In this document: one piece after another, positions 26,003 through 34,894 of the stretch
Layout: every line of letters starts with the position of its first letter
Position numbering within the stretch: position 1 is the first letter of the stretch
Source: Methylacidimicrobium fagopyrum
GTDB taxonomy: Bacteria > Verrucomicrobiota > Verrucomicrobiia > Limisphaerales > UBA11358
Assembly: GCA_026225255.1 (NCBI GenBank)
Contig: JAMFSJ010000042.1
Span: 1 to 45,024, forward strand
Length of the DNA: 45,024 bases
Direction: 5' to 3'
Made by a program: the position numbers and the translations under genes
The notes under the pieces: model-generated
What the model was told of the DNA's origin: nothing
What the model saw: the letters and a program-made list of their open reading frames with translations, nothing else
Databases searched by the model: none

Positions 26003-26377
26003 TCATTGAAGTTTTGCCTTTTCAACCAATTGATCCATGCGGCGAAGGCGGTCGGCCAGAACTTTCATCACATGGGTGGCGAAGAATGGATTTTGTTGGA
26101 TGAGAAAGGTGAACCGGCGTTGGTCAATCTTCGCCAACCGGCTCGCTTCCCGGGCAACAATGGTGGCTACCCGCGGCGAATGATCAATGATGGCCAGCTC
26201 GCCCAAAATGGCGCCACGAACAGAATGTTCAACGACTGTCTCACCGATAATCACATCCATCGCGCCTTCCAGTAGAACATACATACCGTCAGGAGCATCG
26301 CCCACTTTGAAAAGAGTTTCGCCCGCCGCCAGGTTGGTAGTGTTTGTTTCTAGATCAAATAAGTTTGCCGGATTCAT
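26003..26377 (-). CDS. Stand-alone cyclic nucleotide-binding domain protein
   Basis: A 124-aa protein consisting of little more than one cNMP-binding (Crp/Fnr N-terminal) domain. The beta-roll begins LAAGETLFKVGDAPDGMYVLLEG (split across residues 17-39), and the phosphate-binding cassette is GELAIIDHSPRVATIV with the expected Glu and Arg. It ends in a helix (FATHVMKVLADRLRRMDQLV) with no DNA-binding domain. It may sense cAMP or a related ligand and act on a partner protein; the partner is not visible. Confidence 0.85.
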   Translation of the reverse strand: MNPANLFDLETNTTNLAAGETLFKVGDAPDGMYVLLEGAMDVIIGETVVEHSVRGAILGELAIIDHSPRVATIVAREASRLAKIDQRRFTFLIQQNPFFATHVMKVLADRLRRMDQLVEKAKLQ

Positions 26378-26510
26378 GCTTTAAAGCTTAAAACGCAAAA
26401 CGCTTCCGGCAAGTTACGATTAGGTAACAGATTGGTTGCGGCTGGGAAAATTCAGCGACGGACACTGAATATTGATTGGTATCACAGCCTGATTCCCCTA
26501 GCTTTTTTTT

Positions 26511-26753
26511 ATGGTTGAACAAGCCACAACACTGGCCGGAAAACATGTGCGATATAAAGGAGTAACTTATCGCGTCGTCAGCGGCGATGAGTCGGATCAA
26601 ATTTTAGAATTGGCTTTACCATTTGAGAAACCGTTCAAAATTAAACGGATCAAGGTAACCCCGCTGACAGCGGCGGAAGAAATTCGATTAGCTACTTTTA
26701 TGGCCGGGCATTCAGGACTACACGCGAAGCTAGTCACGCCCCTTTCCGCCTAG
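26511..26753 (+). CDS. Hypothetical 80-aa small protein
   Basis: I do not recognise this protein. It starts MVEQATTLAGKHVRYKGVTY and has a short beta-rich N-terminal half followed by a helical part (TAAEEIRLATFMAGHSGLH). It is divergent from the cNMP-binding gene. No Shine-Dalgarno sequence precedes the ATG; a run of eight T residues is directly upstream. Composition looks coding, but there is no homology support. Confidence 0.5.
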   Translation: MVEQATTLAGKHVRYKGVTYRVVSGDESDQILELALPFEKPFKIKRIKVTPLTAAEEIRLATFMAGHSGLHAKLVTPLSA

Positions 26754-26857
26754 CAACCTAGTCACGTTTTATAGATACCTAGGTTAATTACTTTGCCCCT
26801 AGGTCGGGCGATCATGTCTTATCAAGCCACCGCTTTTATAAGTCACTTGGCTGACTA
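26730..26857. other. CTAG-rich intergenic patch
   Basis: Six CTAG tetranucleotides occur at 26730, 26750, 26758, 26779, 26799 and 26854, with CTAGTCACG repeated at 26730-26738 and 26758-26766 and ACCTAGGT at 26777-26784. CTAG is rare in most of the window. Its function is unknown. Confidence 0.5.
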
Positions 26858-26874
26858 GACCGCCGACGATTTCT

Positions 26875-29001
26875 TCATTTCGGAAACGGCGAGGCGGCCA
26901 TTTTCACACGGGTAAATTTTTCTTTCGATTTATCCGCTGATTTAGGAATCGTCAGCGCCATGAAGGTCGCTTGGCTATCGTGCGGTTTTTCCGGGGCGGC
27001 AATTTTTTTACGATGATAAATCCCGTCGGCGCCCAAAAAATTGGCCTTGATGTTATCGGCTAAAATGGTGCCGAGAATCTCGCGGATGACGCGATCGCAA
27101 ACGAGGCCGTCCTTGAGTGGAAATACGATTTCGATGCGCCGGAAAAGATTGCGCGGCATCCAATCCGCGCTCCCTACGAAGACTTCCGGCTGACAGGCAT
27201 TTTCAAAATAATAAATCCGGCTATGTTCCAGGAACCGGCCAACGATGCTGCGCACCGTAATGTTTTCGCTCAATTTGGGCACGCCGGGACGCAGGCAACA
27301 AATGCCGCGAATGATGAGCTCAATCTTCACGCCCGCTTGCGAGGCGACGTAAAGTGCTTCGATCAACTGCGGTTCCACGAGTGAATTAAACTTCGCAATG
27401 ATGCGCGCGGGCAGACCGCGTTTCGCGTGGGCGGTTTCGCGCGCGATGAGTTGCAATATTTTTTTATGCAGGTCGAACGGCGCCACGACCAGTTGGGACA
27501 TGCCTTGAAACTGGCAGATGCCGGTGAGTAAATTGAAGAGATTGGTGGCATCTTCGCCGAAGTCGGGATGACACGTCAGCAGGCTAATGTCGGTGTAAAG
27601 CTTCGCCGTCGTCGGGTTATAATTGCCCGTGGCCAGATGCACATAACGGCGAATTTCGTAACCTTCGCGACGAACCACCAACGCGCATTTCGCGTGAATC
27701 TTAAATCCCACCAAACCATACACGACATGCACGCCGTTTTCTTCCAACTTACGCGCCCATTCGATGTTGTTCGCCTCGTCAAACCGCGCGCGCAATTCCA
27801 CGACGGCGGTGACTTGCTTGCCTTTATTTACCGCGTTCATCAGCGCCCCGACAATGCGTTCGTCGCCGCCCGTGCGATAAAGCGTCATCTTGATCGCGAG
27901 CACGTCACGATCGACGGCGGCGTGTTCCAAAAATTCGACGATGCTCGAATAACTTTCAAACGGATGATGCAGCAAAATATCGCGTTCCCGGATCGCTTCA
28001 AAAAAATCCGTCTTATTGCGTAAGGCCGGCGCGACCGACGCCTGAAACGGGGCATCGCGCAATTCAGGCGCATGCTGGCCTTGATACAACATCATCAACC
28101 GCGTGGGATTGAGCGGGCCGTCAATCAGATACAGATCCTGCTCGGTAAGCAGCAACGTATTGAGCAACGTTTTTTGGATTTCGACGGGACAATGATTCGC
28201 AATTTCCAATCGCACCGCGTGACCGCGACGGCGTTTGTGCAATTCTTCTTCCACCGCTTTCAACAAGTTCGGAGTATCACTTTCGTCCACATACAATTCG
28301 CTATTACGCGTCAGCCGAAACGGCCAGAAGCCCAGAATCTGCGTGCCGGGAAAAATATCGGCCAGAAAATGACCCATGAGATCACCCAGAAAAACATAAT
28401 CGCGCCGATCATCCGCGCGCGGCAACTGGATGAGCCGCGGCAAAATCGCCGGGCATTGCACGACGGCCAGATATTTGGCGGGCACACCGTTCTTCACCAT
28501 TTCCAACTGCACCATCAAGTTGAGCGACTTGTTTAATAATTGCGGAAACGGATGCGCCGGATCAATCGCCAGCGGCGTCAACACGGGACGGATTTTGTCG
28601 TGATAAAATTCTTCGAGCCAGTCGTGATCGGTTTTATGGAGCTCGCTGATCTCGAGCATCCGCATCTTATTTTTAGCGAGCGCGGGTTTTAGCTCGTCGC
28701 GCCAGCAAGCGTATTTATCCGCCACCATTTTGCGCACGCGGTGATGGATGGCCGAAAAAATCTCCACCGGCGTCTGCCCGTCCACACTGCGCGTGCTGAT
28801 GCCGCTTTCGATCTGCTGTTTCAAACCGGCGACGCGCACTTCGAAAAATTCATCCAGATTGGAACTCGCGATGGTGAAAAATTTGAGGCGTTCCAGCAAC
28901 GGATTGGTTTGGTCCAGCGCTTCATCCAAGACGCGCTGGTTAAATTCCAGCCAGCTCAATTCGCGGTTAATGAAATGTTTCGGGTTCAGTTTATCCGCCA
29001 T
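26875..29001 (-). CDS. ppk1: Polyphosphate kinase 1
   Basis: A 708-aa protein of normal Ppk1 length. It builds long-chain polyphosphate from the gamma-phosphate of ATP, reversibly. The N-terminal domain is clear from FINRELSWLEFNQRVLDEA and SSNLDEFFEVRVAGL. The two phospholipase-D-like domains carry the catalytic histidines: H436 in FKIHAKCALV (autophosphorylated in the E. coli enzyme at the equivalent H435) and H593 in LEHSRIYYFENA. YVHLATGNYNPTTAKLYTD and SADWMPRNLFRRIE are also diagnostic. It stands alone, and the downstream 120 bp holds only a CTAG-rich stretch. Confidence 0.97.
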   Translation of the reverse strand: MADKLNPKHFINRELSWLEFNQRVLDEALDQTNPLLERLKFFTIASSNLDEFFEVRVAGLKQQIESGISTRSVDGQTPVEIFSAIHHRVRKMVADKYACWRDELKPALAKNKMRMLEISELHKTDHDWLEEFYHDKIRPVLTPLAIDPAHPFPQLLNKSLNLMVQLEMVKNGVPAKYLAVVQCPAILPRLIQLPRADDRRDYVFLGDLMGHFLADIFPGTQILGFWPFRLTRNSELYVDESDTPNLLKAVEEELHKRRRGHAVRLEIANHCPVEIQKTLLNTLLLTEQDLYLIDGPLNPTRLMMLYQGQHAPELRDAPFQASVAPALRNKTDFFEAIRERDILLHHPFESYSSIVEFLEHAAVDRDVLAIKMTLYRTGGDERIVGALMNAVNKGKQVTAVVELRARFDEANNIEWARKLEENGVHVVYGLVGFKIHAKCALVVRREGYEIRRYVHLATGNYNPTTAKLYTDISLLTCHPDFGEDATNLFNLLTGICQFQGMSQLVVAPFDLHKKILQLIARETAHAKRGLPARIIAKFNSLVEPQLIEALYVASQAGVKIELIIRGICCLRPGVPKLSENITVRSIVGRFLEHSRIYYFENACQPEVFVGSADWMPRNLFRRIEIVFPLKDGLVCDRVIREILGTILADNIKANFLGADGIYHRKKIAAPEKPHDSQATFMALTIPKSADKSKEKFTRVKMAASPFPK

Positions 29002-29159
29002 AAAATTATTTTAAGTGGTCGAGCTTTGGTCCCAAACATTTCGATCATGAAAGGCGATTACCAGTAAGTTGGCGACCTTTCAAATGTAACAATTCGGTGA
29101 CGCGCGCCAATCCTAGAACTTAGCGAAACCTTGAAAAAAAACCACCCAGCCCGAGCGAT

Positions 29160-29783
29160 TCACGCGTCCGTTCGCCGGATCAGCCCCCGCAACACGCCTT
29201 GAATCGTCAATTCTTCCGCCGGAATGATGTCGCGATACTTTGGGTTTTCAGCGCGCAGAAATGGTTTTCCACTTTTGATCAGAAAGGTTTTGAGCGTGCT
29301 TAAGCCGTCCACAAAAGCCGCCACCACCTGTCCATGATGCGGTTCCGCCCCGAATTCCAGAAGCACAATGTCGCCGTCGCAAATATGTTTTCCGATCATG
29401 GAATCGCCTTTGACCCGCAGCGCAAAGGTGTTTCGCGTCGGGGTAAAACCGAGGCTTTTTACGTCCACCGTGGTTAATCCCTCAACCGCCTGCTCGCGGT
29501 TGTCTGGTGAGCCCGCCGGAATCGAACCGAAAATGGGAATATCAGCCAACTGGTTCCGGATTTGGGTGAACGGCGAAACGACCCGCAAAGAACGCGCTTT
29601 GCCGATTTCAGATTGAATAAAACCTTTGCGCTTTAGCGCATCAAGATGATCGGCGGCGGCGCGCGAACTTTTGAAACCAAAATGTTCCGCAATTTCTCGC
29701 AACGTCGGAACGGGGGCGCCCGCTTGTTGCGCTAACTGGATAAAATCCAAGATATTACGCTGTTTTTCAGTCAATTCATTCAT
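29160..29783 (-). CDS. lexA: LexA repressor (SOS response)
   Basis: A 207-aa transcriptional repressor that self-cleaves when RecA-ssDNA forms. The N-terminal winged-helix is seen in TLREIAEHFGFKSSRAAADH (about 27-46). The cleavage site is A90-G91 in FGSIPAGSPD, and the catalytic dyad is S128 (GDSMIG) and K165 (STLKTF). The start at 29783 (MNELTEKQRNILDFI) matches the family; a longer frame starts at 29822. A perfect palindrome (29782-29803) touches the start codon and is likely autoregulatory. No other SOS gene is adjacent. Confidence 0.95.
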   Translation of the reverse strand: MNELTEKQRNILDFIQLAQQAGAPVPTLREIAEHFGFKSSRAAADHLDALKRKGFIQSEIGKARSLRVVSPFTQIRNQLADIPIFGSIPAGSPDNREQAVEGLTTVDVKSLGFTPTRNTFALRVKGDSMIGKHICDGDIVLLEFGAEPHHGQVVAAFVDGLSTLKTFLIKSGKPFLRAENPKYRDIIPAEELTIQGVLRGLIRRTDA

Positions 29784-29803
29784 ACTACTCACATGAGTAG
29801 TAT
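29782..29803 (-). promoter_or_regulatory. Putative LexA operator at the lexA start codon
   Basis: ATACTACTCA (29782-29791), a 2-nt spacer, and TGAGTAGTAT (29794-29803) form a perfect 10+10 bp palindrome. It begins within the lexA ATG and covers the place where a ribosome binding site would be. LexA usually controls its own gene, so this is the best candidate operator. It does not resemble the E. coli CTGT-N8-ACAG box. Confidence 0.65.
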
Positions 29804-29885
29804 CAATGTAGCTGACTGTCAAGAATCAATCTGCTGCGGGAAAAATTAAGGTTCGGCTCGCCTTACGCTGGTTGCTACATTGACA

Positions 29886-32800
29886 TCATTTAGTGCCGGT
29901 TGGGGCGCCCTGCCCGCCGTGAACAAACTCCGCCCGCCGTTCAAAAACGCCGGCTGAGTTCCCACCCAGCGCAACAAAGAGCTGGGTGGTATCAAGGTAT
30001 TGTGCCGTTTTCGCCCGGATCTGACCGAGCAATGCCTGCTGCTGCGCCCGTTCTGAGGCCAACACTTGGAGCACACTGTTCTCGCCCGCTTGATACCCTG
30101 CCCGGCTCAATCGCAGGCTCATGTCGGCGGAATCCAAGGCTTGGTTCTGCGCCGAATATTCCTCGGCATCATGGTTGATCGCCTGCAGCACATCGGCCAC
30201 TTGACCGAGCGATTTGATGATGGTCTGACGGTAGATGGCGAGCGATGTCTGGTAGCCGTCAATCGCCCCGCGTTGATTCGCCTTGAGGGTCCCGCCATGG
30301 AAAAGCGGACCGGCCAATTCAGCTCCAATACTCCACAAGGCATTGCCCGCTCCTAACGGCGAACTCGCGCCGGAAGCCGCTTGGCTAATGAATCCAGAAA
30401 GCGTTAAGTGCGGATAAAGGTCAGCCGTCGCCACGCCGATCGCAGCGCTGGCGGCGTGGAGTTCAGCCTCAGCTTCAAGAATATCCGGACGGTTGCGGGC
30501 AACCTCCGATGGCAGGCTGACGGGTAAATTTGACGGCAGCGTAAAATCAGTGAAGTCGAAATCCGGAGCCACCCAATCGTTCGGCCCTTTTCCGGCCAGA
30601 ACCGATAACGCGTGCCGCGCCACCGCATATTGCTGGGCCAGCGGCGGCAATAATGTCTGGTCTTGCGCCAGCTGGGTTTCGGCGAGGGCCACATCCACTT
30701 CCGAGGCGCTGTCGTTGAGGCGGGCGCTGCGCACGAGTTCGAGATTCTTCCGGTCGTCAGCGAGCAATATCTGCACCGCGTTGATTTGCGCCCGGGCGGA
30801 CGCGAGCAAGATGGTTTGGCTCGCGATATCACCGGTCAAAGTCAAATAAGCGGCATCGTAGTGGTGCTTCGACAAATCGGCGAACGCTGTTTGTTGTTCG
30901 ATCGACCGTTTCGTGCCGCCAAAAACATCAAAATCAAAATCCATCAATAGCCCGGCATTATAGAAGCTGGAGCTGGCGGGCGAACCGCCCGCAAAAGACC
31001 GTTGCCGTCCGAGTTGGGCATCATAATCAATTTGGGGATACCGGCCGCCCTTGACGCTCGCAACCGCTTCGTTGGCCTGGGCAATCGTGCGGTCAGCCGC
31101 GGCGAGGTCAAGGTTGCCGGCAATAGCCTGAGCCATCACTTGGTCCAGCTTGGCCGAGCCAAAAGTCGACCACCAGTTGCCGTTGATCTTTTGGCCCAGA
31201 GTCATGTGCGGCGCATTGATCAGCCCGCTGTCAGCGCTGAGTGGTGGCTGAGCGGATGAATCATATTGCTCCGAAGTGGCATTGGCCGGACGCGTATAAT
31301 TGGGTCCGACCGCACATCCGGAAATGAGCGCCAGCGCCGACATCGCAGCGATGATTGCCAAGGCGGGACGACCTTTTAAGAGGGTCTTAAGCAAGGTCGT
31401 TTCAGGCGCACCCGGAGCCTCACCGGCGGGACGCGGTTTACGGAGAAATAGCACCAACGGGCTCACGCTTAAGATGGCGAATAATAGAATTTTGAACTGG
31501 CCAATGATCGCGATGGCCGCGGCCTGACCAGTGACCTTGTCGTTCAGCGCCATAAGTCCCGGAGTGGTGATCGGGGCAGCCAAGTGAGCCGCGGCGCGAA
31601 AAGGAGTGAGATCCTTGGCCAGTGCCAGATGCATGGCCTGAGTATTATTGTAGAAGAAAATCTGCACGATCCCGATGCCCAGCGTGCTGCCGTAGAGACG
31701 GAACACGTTGAAGATCATGTTACCTTCCGGATGCAATTTCGGATCCAACGTGCTGAACGCTACCTTGGTTAGAGCGGGGATCAGCATGCCCAGACCAGCG
31801 CCCTGGAGCAGCCCCGTGATGACCACCGGTCGCCAATCCATCGCAGGTGAATAGCCGAGCATCAGCCAATTGGCATAGGCCACCAGAGCCAGTCCGACCA
31901 GCGCGAGCACGCGGTTATCGATGCGAGACGCAGCCAAGCTGGTCAGCACCAACGACCCCACGAGCGTGAGGCCGCGCGGGATGGTCATATAGCCGGTGGT
32001 GTCGGCCGGATAGCCCAGCAGTTCATCCAGCATCGGCGAGGTCAAAGCCAGCGTCGGCAACAGGACAAAACCGACGGCGAAAAACATGATCGTGGAAAGG
32101 ATATAATTGCGATCCCGCAACAGCCCTTTGTTAAAGAAATGCGTCTTCGCCGTCAGGACATGCGCGAAGAATAAATAAAATCCAACCGCCGAGGCGATCG
32201 CCTCCACGCAGATTTCTTTCGAGGCAAACCACTCCAGACGTTCACCGCGATCGAGCAGCATCTGGAGCCCAATCATGCCGAGCGAAAAAGTCATGAACCC
32301 AAAGAAATCAAAGGCTGGTTTTGGCTCCGCCTTTTTCTCGGGCAACCAAAAAGCGATCGCCCAGAAAATGAATCCCACGATCGGCAGGCTGAAATAGAAG
32401 ATGGCGTGCCAGCCGTGAAATTCACACAGCCACCCGCCAACGCTTCCGCCGCTGCTAATGCCCAGCAATCCACAGGCTCCCATCGCCAGACTGATCGGGG
32501 CGCGACGCGCGGCCGACCACACCTCAAGTAGCATCGCCATAGACAGCGGAATCAAGGTCCCACTCGCGGCCCCTTGCACGATCCGCGCGAGCACGAACTC
32601 GATGGGGCCAGTCGCCAGCGTCGCCAGCACCAACCCAAGCGCGAAGATCACGAGGGAAATTTGCAGGACCGTTTTCCGTCCGTAACGACCGGCGAGCCAC
32701 GGCGTCAGCGGCATTACAATGACGCTCGCCGCAATATATGAGGTAAAGATCCAACCGACCTCGTCGTCGGTCATTGAGAGCGATCCCTCGATGTGTGACA

Positions 32801-32915
32801 AGGCGGCATTGGGGATAGAGATATTAAGCCCCTGCACGTAGGTTGCCAGCAACGCAGCAGCAGTAATGAGCCGACGGCTGCCGCCTGAAATAGTCGTTAT
32901 AAGTGATGCGTTCAT
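29886..32915 (-). CDS. Fusion of DHA2-type MFS efflux pump and NodT-type outer-membrane lipoprotein
   Basis: A single 1009-aa reading frame. Residues 1-about 500 form a 14-helix MFS pump of the EmrB/QacA (DHA2) type, with TDDEVGWIFTSYIAAS, LAGRYGRKTVL and RIVQGAASGTLIPLS. After a short linker (about 495-510) comes a lipoprotein signal: a hydrophobic run and the lipobox LISGC with Cys533. Residues 533-1009 are a complete outer-membrane efflux factor of the NodT family: CAVGPNYTRP, NWWSTFGSAKLD, and the NRPDILEAEAELHAASAAIG repeat. The two halves are normally separate genes. Its ATG overlaps the HlyD stop in an ATGA, so adaptor and fused pump are coupled. A TTG at 31394 could start the OMF half separately. 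Confidence 0.85.
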   Translation of the reverse strand: MNASLITTISGGSRRLITAAALLATYVQGLNISIPNAALSHIEGSLSMTDDEVGWIFTSYIAASVIVMPLTPWLAGRYGRKTVLQISLVIFALGLVLATLATGPIEFVLARIVQGAASGTLIPLSMAMLLEVWSAARRAPISLAMGACGLLGISSGGSVGGWLCEFHGWHAIFYFSLPIVGFIFWAIAFWLPEKKAEPKPAFDFFGFMTFSLGMIGLQMLLDRGERLEWFASKEICVEAIASAVGFYLFFAHVLTAKTHFFNKGLLRDRNYILSTIMFFAVGFVLLPTLALTSPMLDELLGYPADTTGYMTIPRGLTLVGSLVLTSLAASRIDNRVLALVGLALVAYANWLMLGYSPAMDWRPVVITGLLQGAGLGMLIPALTKVAFSTLDPKLHPEGNMIFNVFRLYGSTLGIGIVQIFFYNNTQAMHLALAKDLTPFRAAAHLAAPITTPGLMALNDKVTGQAAAIAIIGQFKILLFAILSVSPLVLFLRKPRPAGEAPGAPETTLLKTLLKGRPALAIIAAMSALALISGCAVGPNYTRPANATSEQYDSSAQPPLSADSGLINAPHMTLGQKINGNWWSTFGSAKLDQVMAQAIAGNLDLAAADRTIAQANEAVASVKGGRYPQIDYDAQLGRQRSFAGGSPASSSFYNAGLLMDFDFDVFGGTKRSIEQQTAFADLSKHHYDAAYLTLTGDIASQTILLASARAQINAVQILLADDRKNLELVRSARLNDSASEVDVALAETQLAQDQTLLPPLAQQYAVARHALSVLAGKGPNDWVAPDFDFTDFTLPSNLPVSLPSEVARNRPDILEAEAELHAASAAIGVATADLYPHLTLSGFISQAASGASSPLGAGNALWSIGAELAGPLFHGGTLKANQRGAIDGYQTSLAIYRQTIIKSLGQVADVLQAINHDAEEYSAQNQALDSADMSLRLSRAGYQAGENSVLQVLASERAQQQALLGQIRAKTAQYLDTTQLFVALGGNSAGVFERRAEFVHGGQGAPTGTK

Positions 32916-34054
32916 TTGAATGCCTTGGTTGCAAGTTTCGCCGATAGCGGCGGATATTCCGTGCGCCGATTGCTGGTATACACCCGCACGGTGACACTGA
33001 TGCCTGAAAATAGCGGACGGTCAGGATCGGTCTCGTCAAGTTCGAGTCGCACGGGCACGCGCTGGATCACCTTGACCCAATTGCCGGTGGCATTCTCGGG
33101 CGGTAACACCGAAAAATCCGATCCGGTGCCCGGACTCAGACTGACAATATGCGCGTGGAAAATGCGATTCGGATAAGCGTCCACGTTGATCGTCGCCGCT
33201 AAACCAGAATGCATGTGCGCGAGATCTGTTTCCCGGAAATTTGCTTCGATCCAAAGGCTTCGGCTCGACATCAGTGAAAACACGGCCACGCCGGGATTGA
33301 CGAAGTCGCCGACTTGCAGTTCATCAACCTTCGCCACGATGCCATCATCCGGCGCGAACACATCCGTGTAGGCGTAGTCCAGCTTCGCCCGGTCGAGAGT
33401 GGATTTCGCCGCCCGAATCGTTGGGTGACGGCTGATTTCTATATCAGGATCCCCATTTAAGGCCGCAATCGTATTAGCGATTTGCTGTTCGATGGACGCG
33501 ATATTCTGGCGGGCGATTTTGAGATCCGTCTCCGCTCGTTCGTAGGCCGCTTTGGACGAAAACTCAGAGGCTAATAATGCTTTCTTGCGATCGTATTCGT
33601 GCTGTTCAAAAGTCGCCGAATCCTTCGCCGATTGCAGTTCAGCCAATTGCTGACGATACGTCGCCTTGAGCCCTTCAATTTGCAGGCGGGCGCTGCCCAG
33701 CACCGCCTCGGCCTTTTCGATGGCAATTTGATAAGGCTCCGGATCAATCTGAAATAGCAACTGCCCCTTTTTGACAGGTTGATTTTCCTGCACCATGATC
33801 CTGACCACTTGGCCGGAAACGCGTGCATTAATGGATTCTTTCGCTGCGCGCACAAAGGCGTCGTCAGTGGAAACCTGTCCCCGCTCAGCGAGATAATAGA
33901 TACCACCCGCCACCACCAGCAAAATGGGCAAGGCCACCATCAGTGGCCGCCGCAGCCGCTCCCTGCCCGTCTTGCGGGACACCTTAGCTCCGCCCCCGGA
34001 GCCGGAGACATCGGCCACACTATCTATTTGCCCGTCGTTTTTATCTGATTTCAT
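32912..34054 (-). CDS. HlyD/EmrA-family membrane fusion protein
   Basis: A 380-aa periplasmic adaptor that should connect the MFS pump to the outer-membrane factor. One N-terminal helix (about residues 38-56, MVALPILLVVAGGIYYL) follows a basic cytoplasmic tail. STDDAFVRAAKESINARVSG begins the barrel-sandwich hybrid, a coiled-coil hairpin lies in the middle, and TDVFAPDDGIVAKVDELQVG and WIEANFRETDL complete the EmrA plan. The ATG at 34054 has GGAG upstream and was preferred to the ORF start at 34174. It is divergent from the TetR gene and overlaps the pump start by 4 bp. Confidence 0.93.
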   Translation of the reverse strand: MKSDKNDGQIDSVADVSGSGGGAKVSRKTGRERLRRPLMVALPILLVVAGGIYYLAERGQVSTDDAFVRAAKESINARVSGQVVRIMVQENQPVKKGQLLFQIDPEPYQIAIEKAEAVLGSARLQIEGLKATYRQQLAELQSAKDSATFEQHEYDRKKALLASEFSSKAAYERAETDLKIARQNIASIEQQIANTIAALNGDPDIEISRHPTIRAAKSTLDRAKLDYAYTDVFAPDDGIVAKVDELQVGDFVNPGVAVFSLMSSRSLWIEANFRETDLAHMHSGLAATINVDAYPNRIFHAHIVSLSPGTGSDFSVLPPENATGNWVKVIQRVPVRLELDETDPDRPLFSGISVTVRVYTSNRRTEYPPLSAKLATKAFK

Positions 34055-34139
34055 ATCAATAATCTCCAATGGTTGGTCTTGATTTAGTGGCGCCAGCGAT
34101 CCGCTTTTACGCCGTAAACACCGTGAACAAAATATGTTA

Positions 34140-34167
34140 TTGTATTTTATACCGTTTCGCATATAAT
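34140..34167 (+). promoter_or_regulatory. Putative sigma70-type promoter of the TetR gene
   Basis: TTGTAT (34140-34145), a 16-bp spacer and TATAAT (34162-34167) lie 39 bp upstream of the TetR ATG. The gap to the divergent HlyD gene is AT-rich, in contrast with both genes, and is the natural site for a TetR operator. No clean operator palindrome was found. Confidence 0.5.
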
Positions 34168-34206
34168 GAACCATCTGAAAGCGGCCGTCAACTTATTTTA
34201 TGCGAT

Positions 34207-34821
34207 ATGATACAAAATAAAAAAATCGAGAAGCGGGGGCGGCCCCGGGCGTATGATCCACAAGTAGCCCTAACCCGGGCAATGGATGCTTTTTGGAAGA
34301 ATGGCTACGCGGGGACTTCGCTCGATGATATCGCGGCGGCGACCAAAATGAATCGTCCGAGCCTGTATGCGGCTTTCGGCGACAAACAACAACTCTATCT
34401 CAAGGCCCTCGGGCATTATTGGGAATTGCGCTTTGCCGAGATCCGTGAGGCGCTCGCCAGCGCCCAGCCCTTGGCCAAGGCTTTAATGGACGTCTATGAA
34501 GCGGCGCTATCGCTTTATTTTTCTGGTTACGACCGGGCACGCGGCTGTTTTGTGATTGGGACGGCGGTGACCGAAGCGGTCGAAGTTTCGGCGATCCGAG
34601 CTAGTCTCGCCGAGGGAATTCGCGCCTTCGATGCCGCTTTCGAAGCCCATTTTCGAATCGCCCAGCAGAAAGGTGAGTTGAAAGCGGAAGCCGATCCGGC
34701 CGTGCTCGCAGTGCTTGCAACCGCCACGATGCATACCATCGCCATCCGTGCCCGCGCGGGCATCCCCCGTTCTGAACTAAGCGAACTCGCGCGTAAGGCA
34801 ATCAATGTGATCTGCGGGTAA
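34207..34821 (+). CDS. TetR/AcrR family transcriptional regulator
   Basis: A 204-aa one-component repressor. The helix-turn-helix is at about residues 14-60: RGRPRAYDPQ, ALTRAMDAFWKNGYAGTSLD, DIAAATKMNRPSLYAAFGDK. A ligand-binding helical domain follows, with GCFVIGTAVTEA. The ATG at 34207 precedes the basic tail MIQNKKIEKRGRP; a longer frame begins at 34069 but crosses the promoter. Divergent orientation to the HlyD and MFS-OMF genes indicates local control of that efflux locus. The inducer is unknown. Confidence 0.92.
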   Translation: MIQNKKIEKRGRPRAYDPQVALTRAMDAFWKNGYAGTSLDDIAAATKMNRPSLYAAFGDKQQLYLKALGHYWELRFAEIREALASAQPLAKALMDVYEAALSLYFSGYDRARGCFVIGTAVTEAVEVSAIRASLAEGIRAFDAAFEAHFRIAQQKGELKAEADPAVLAVLATATMHTIAIRARAGIPRSELSELARKAINVICG

Positions 34822-34894
34822 TGGACTTTGACCCATCCAAATATCCCCAGCGTTTTCTCGGCAACGTTTAATTCCTTCAGAATTCAAATTTGCG

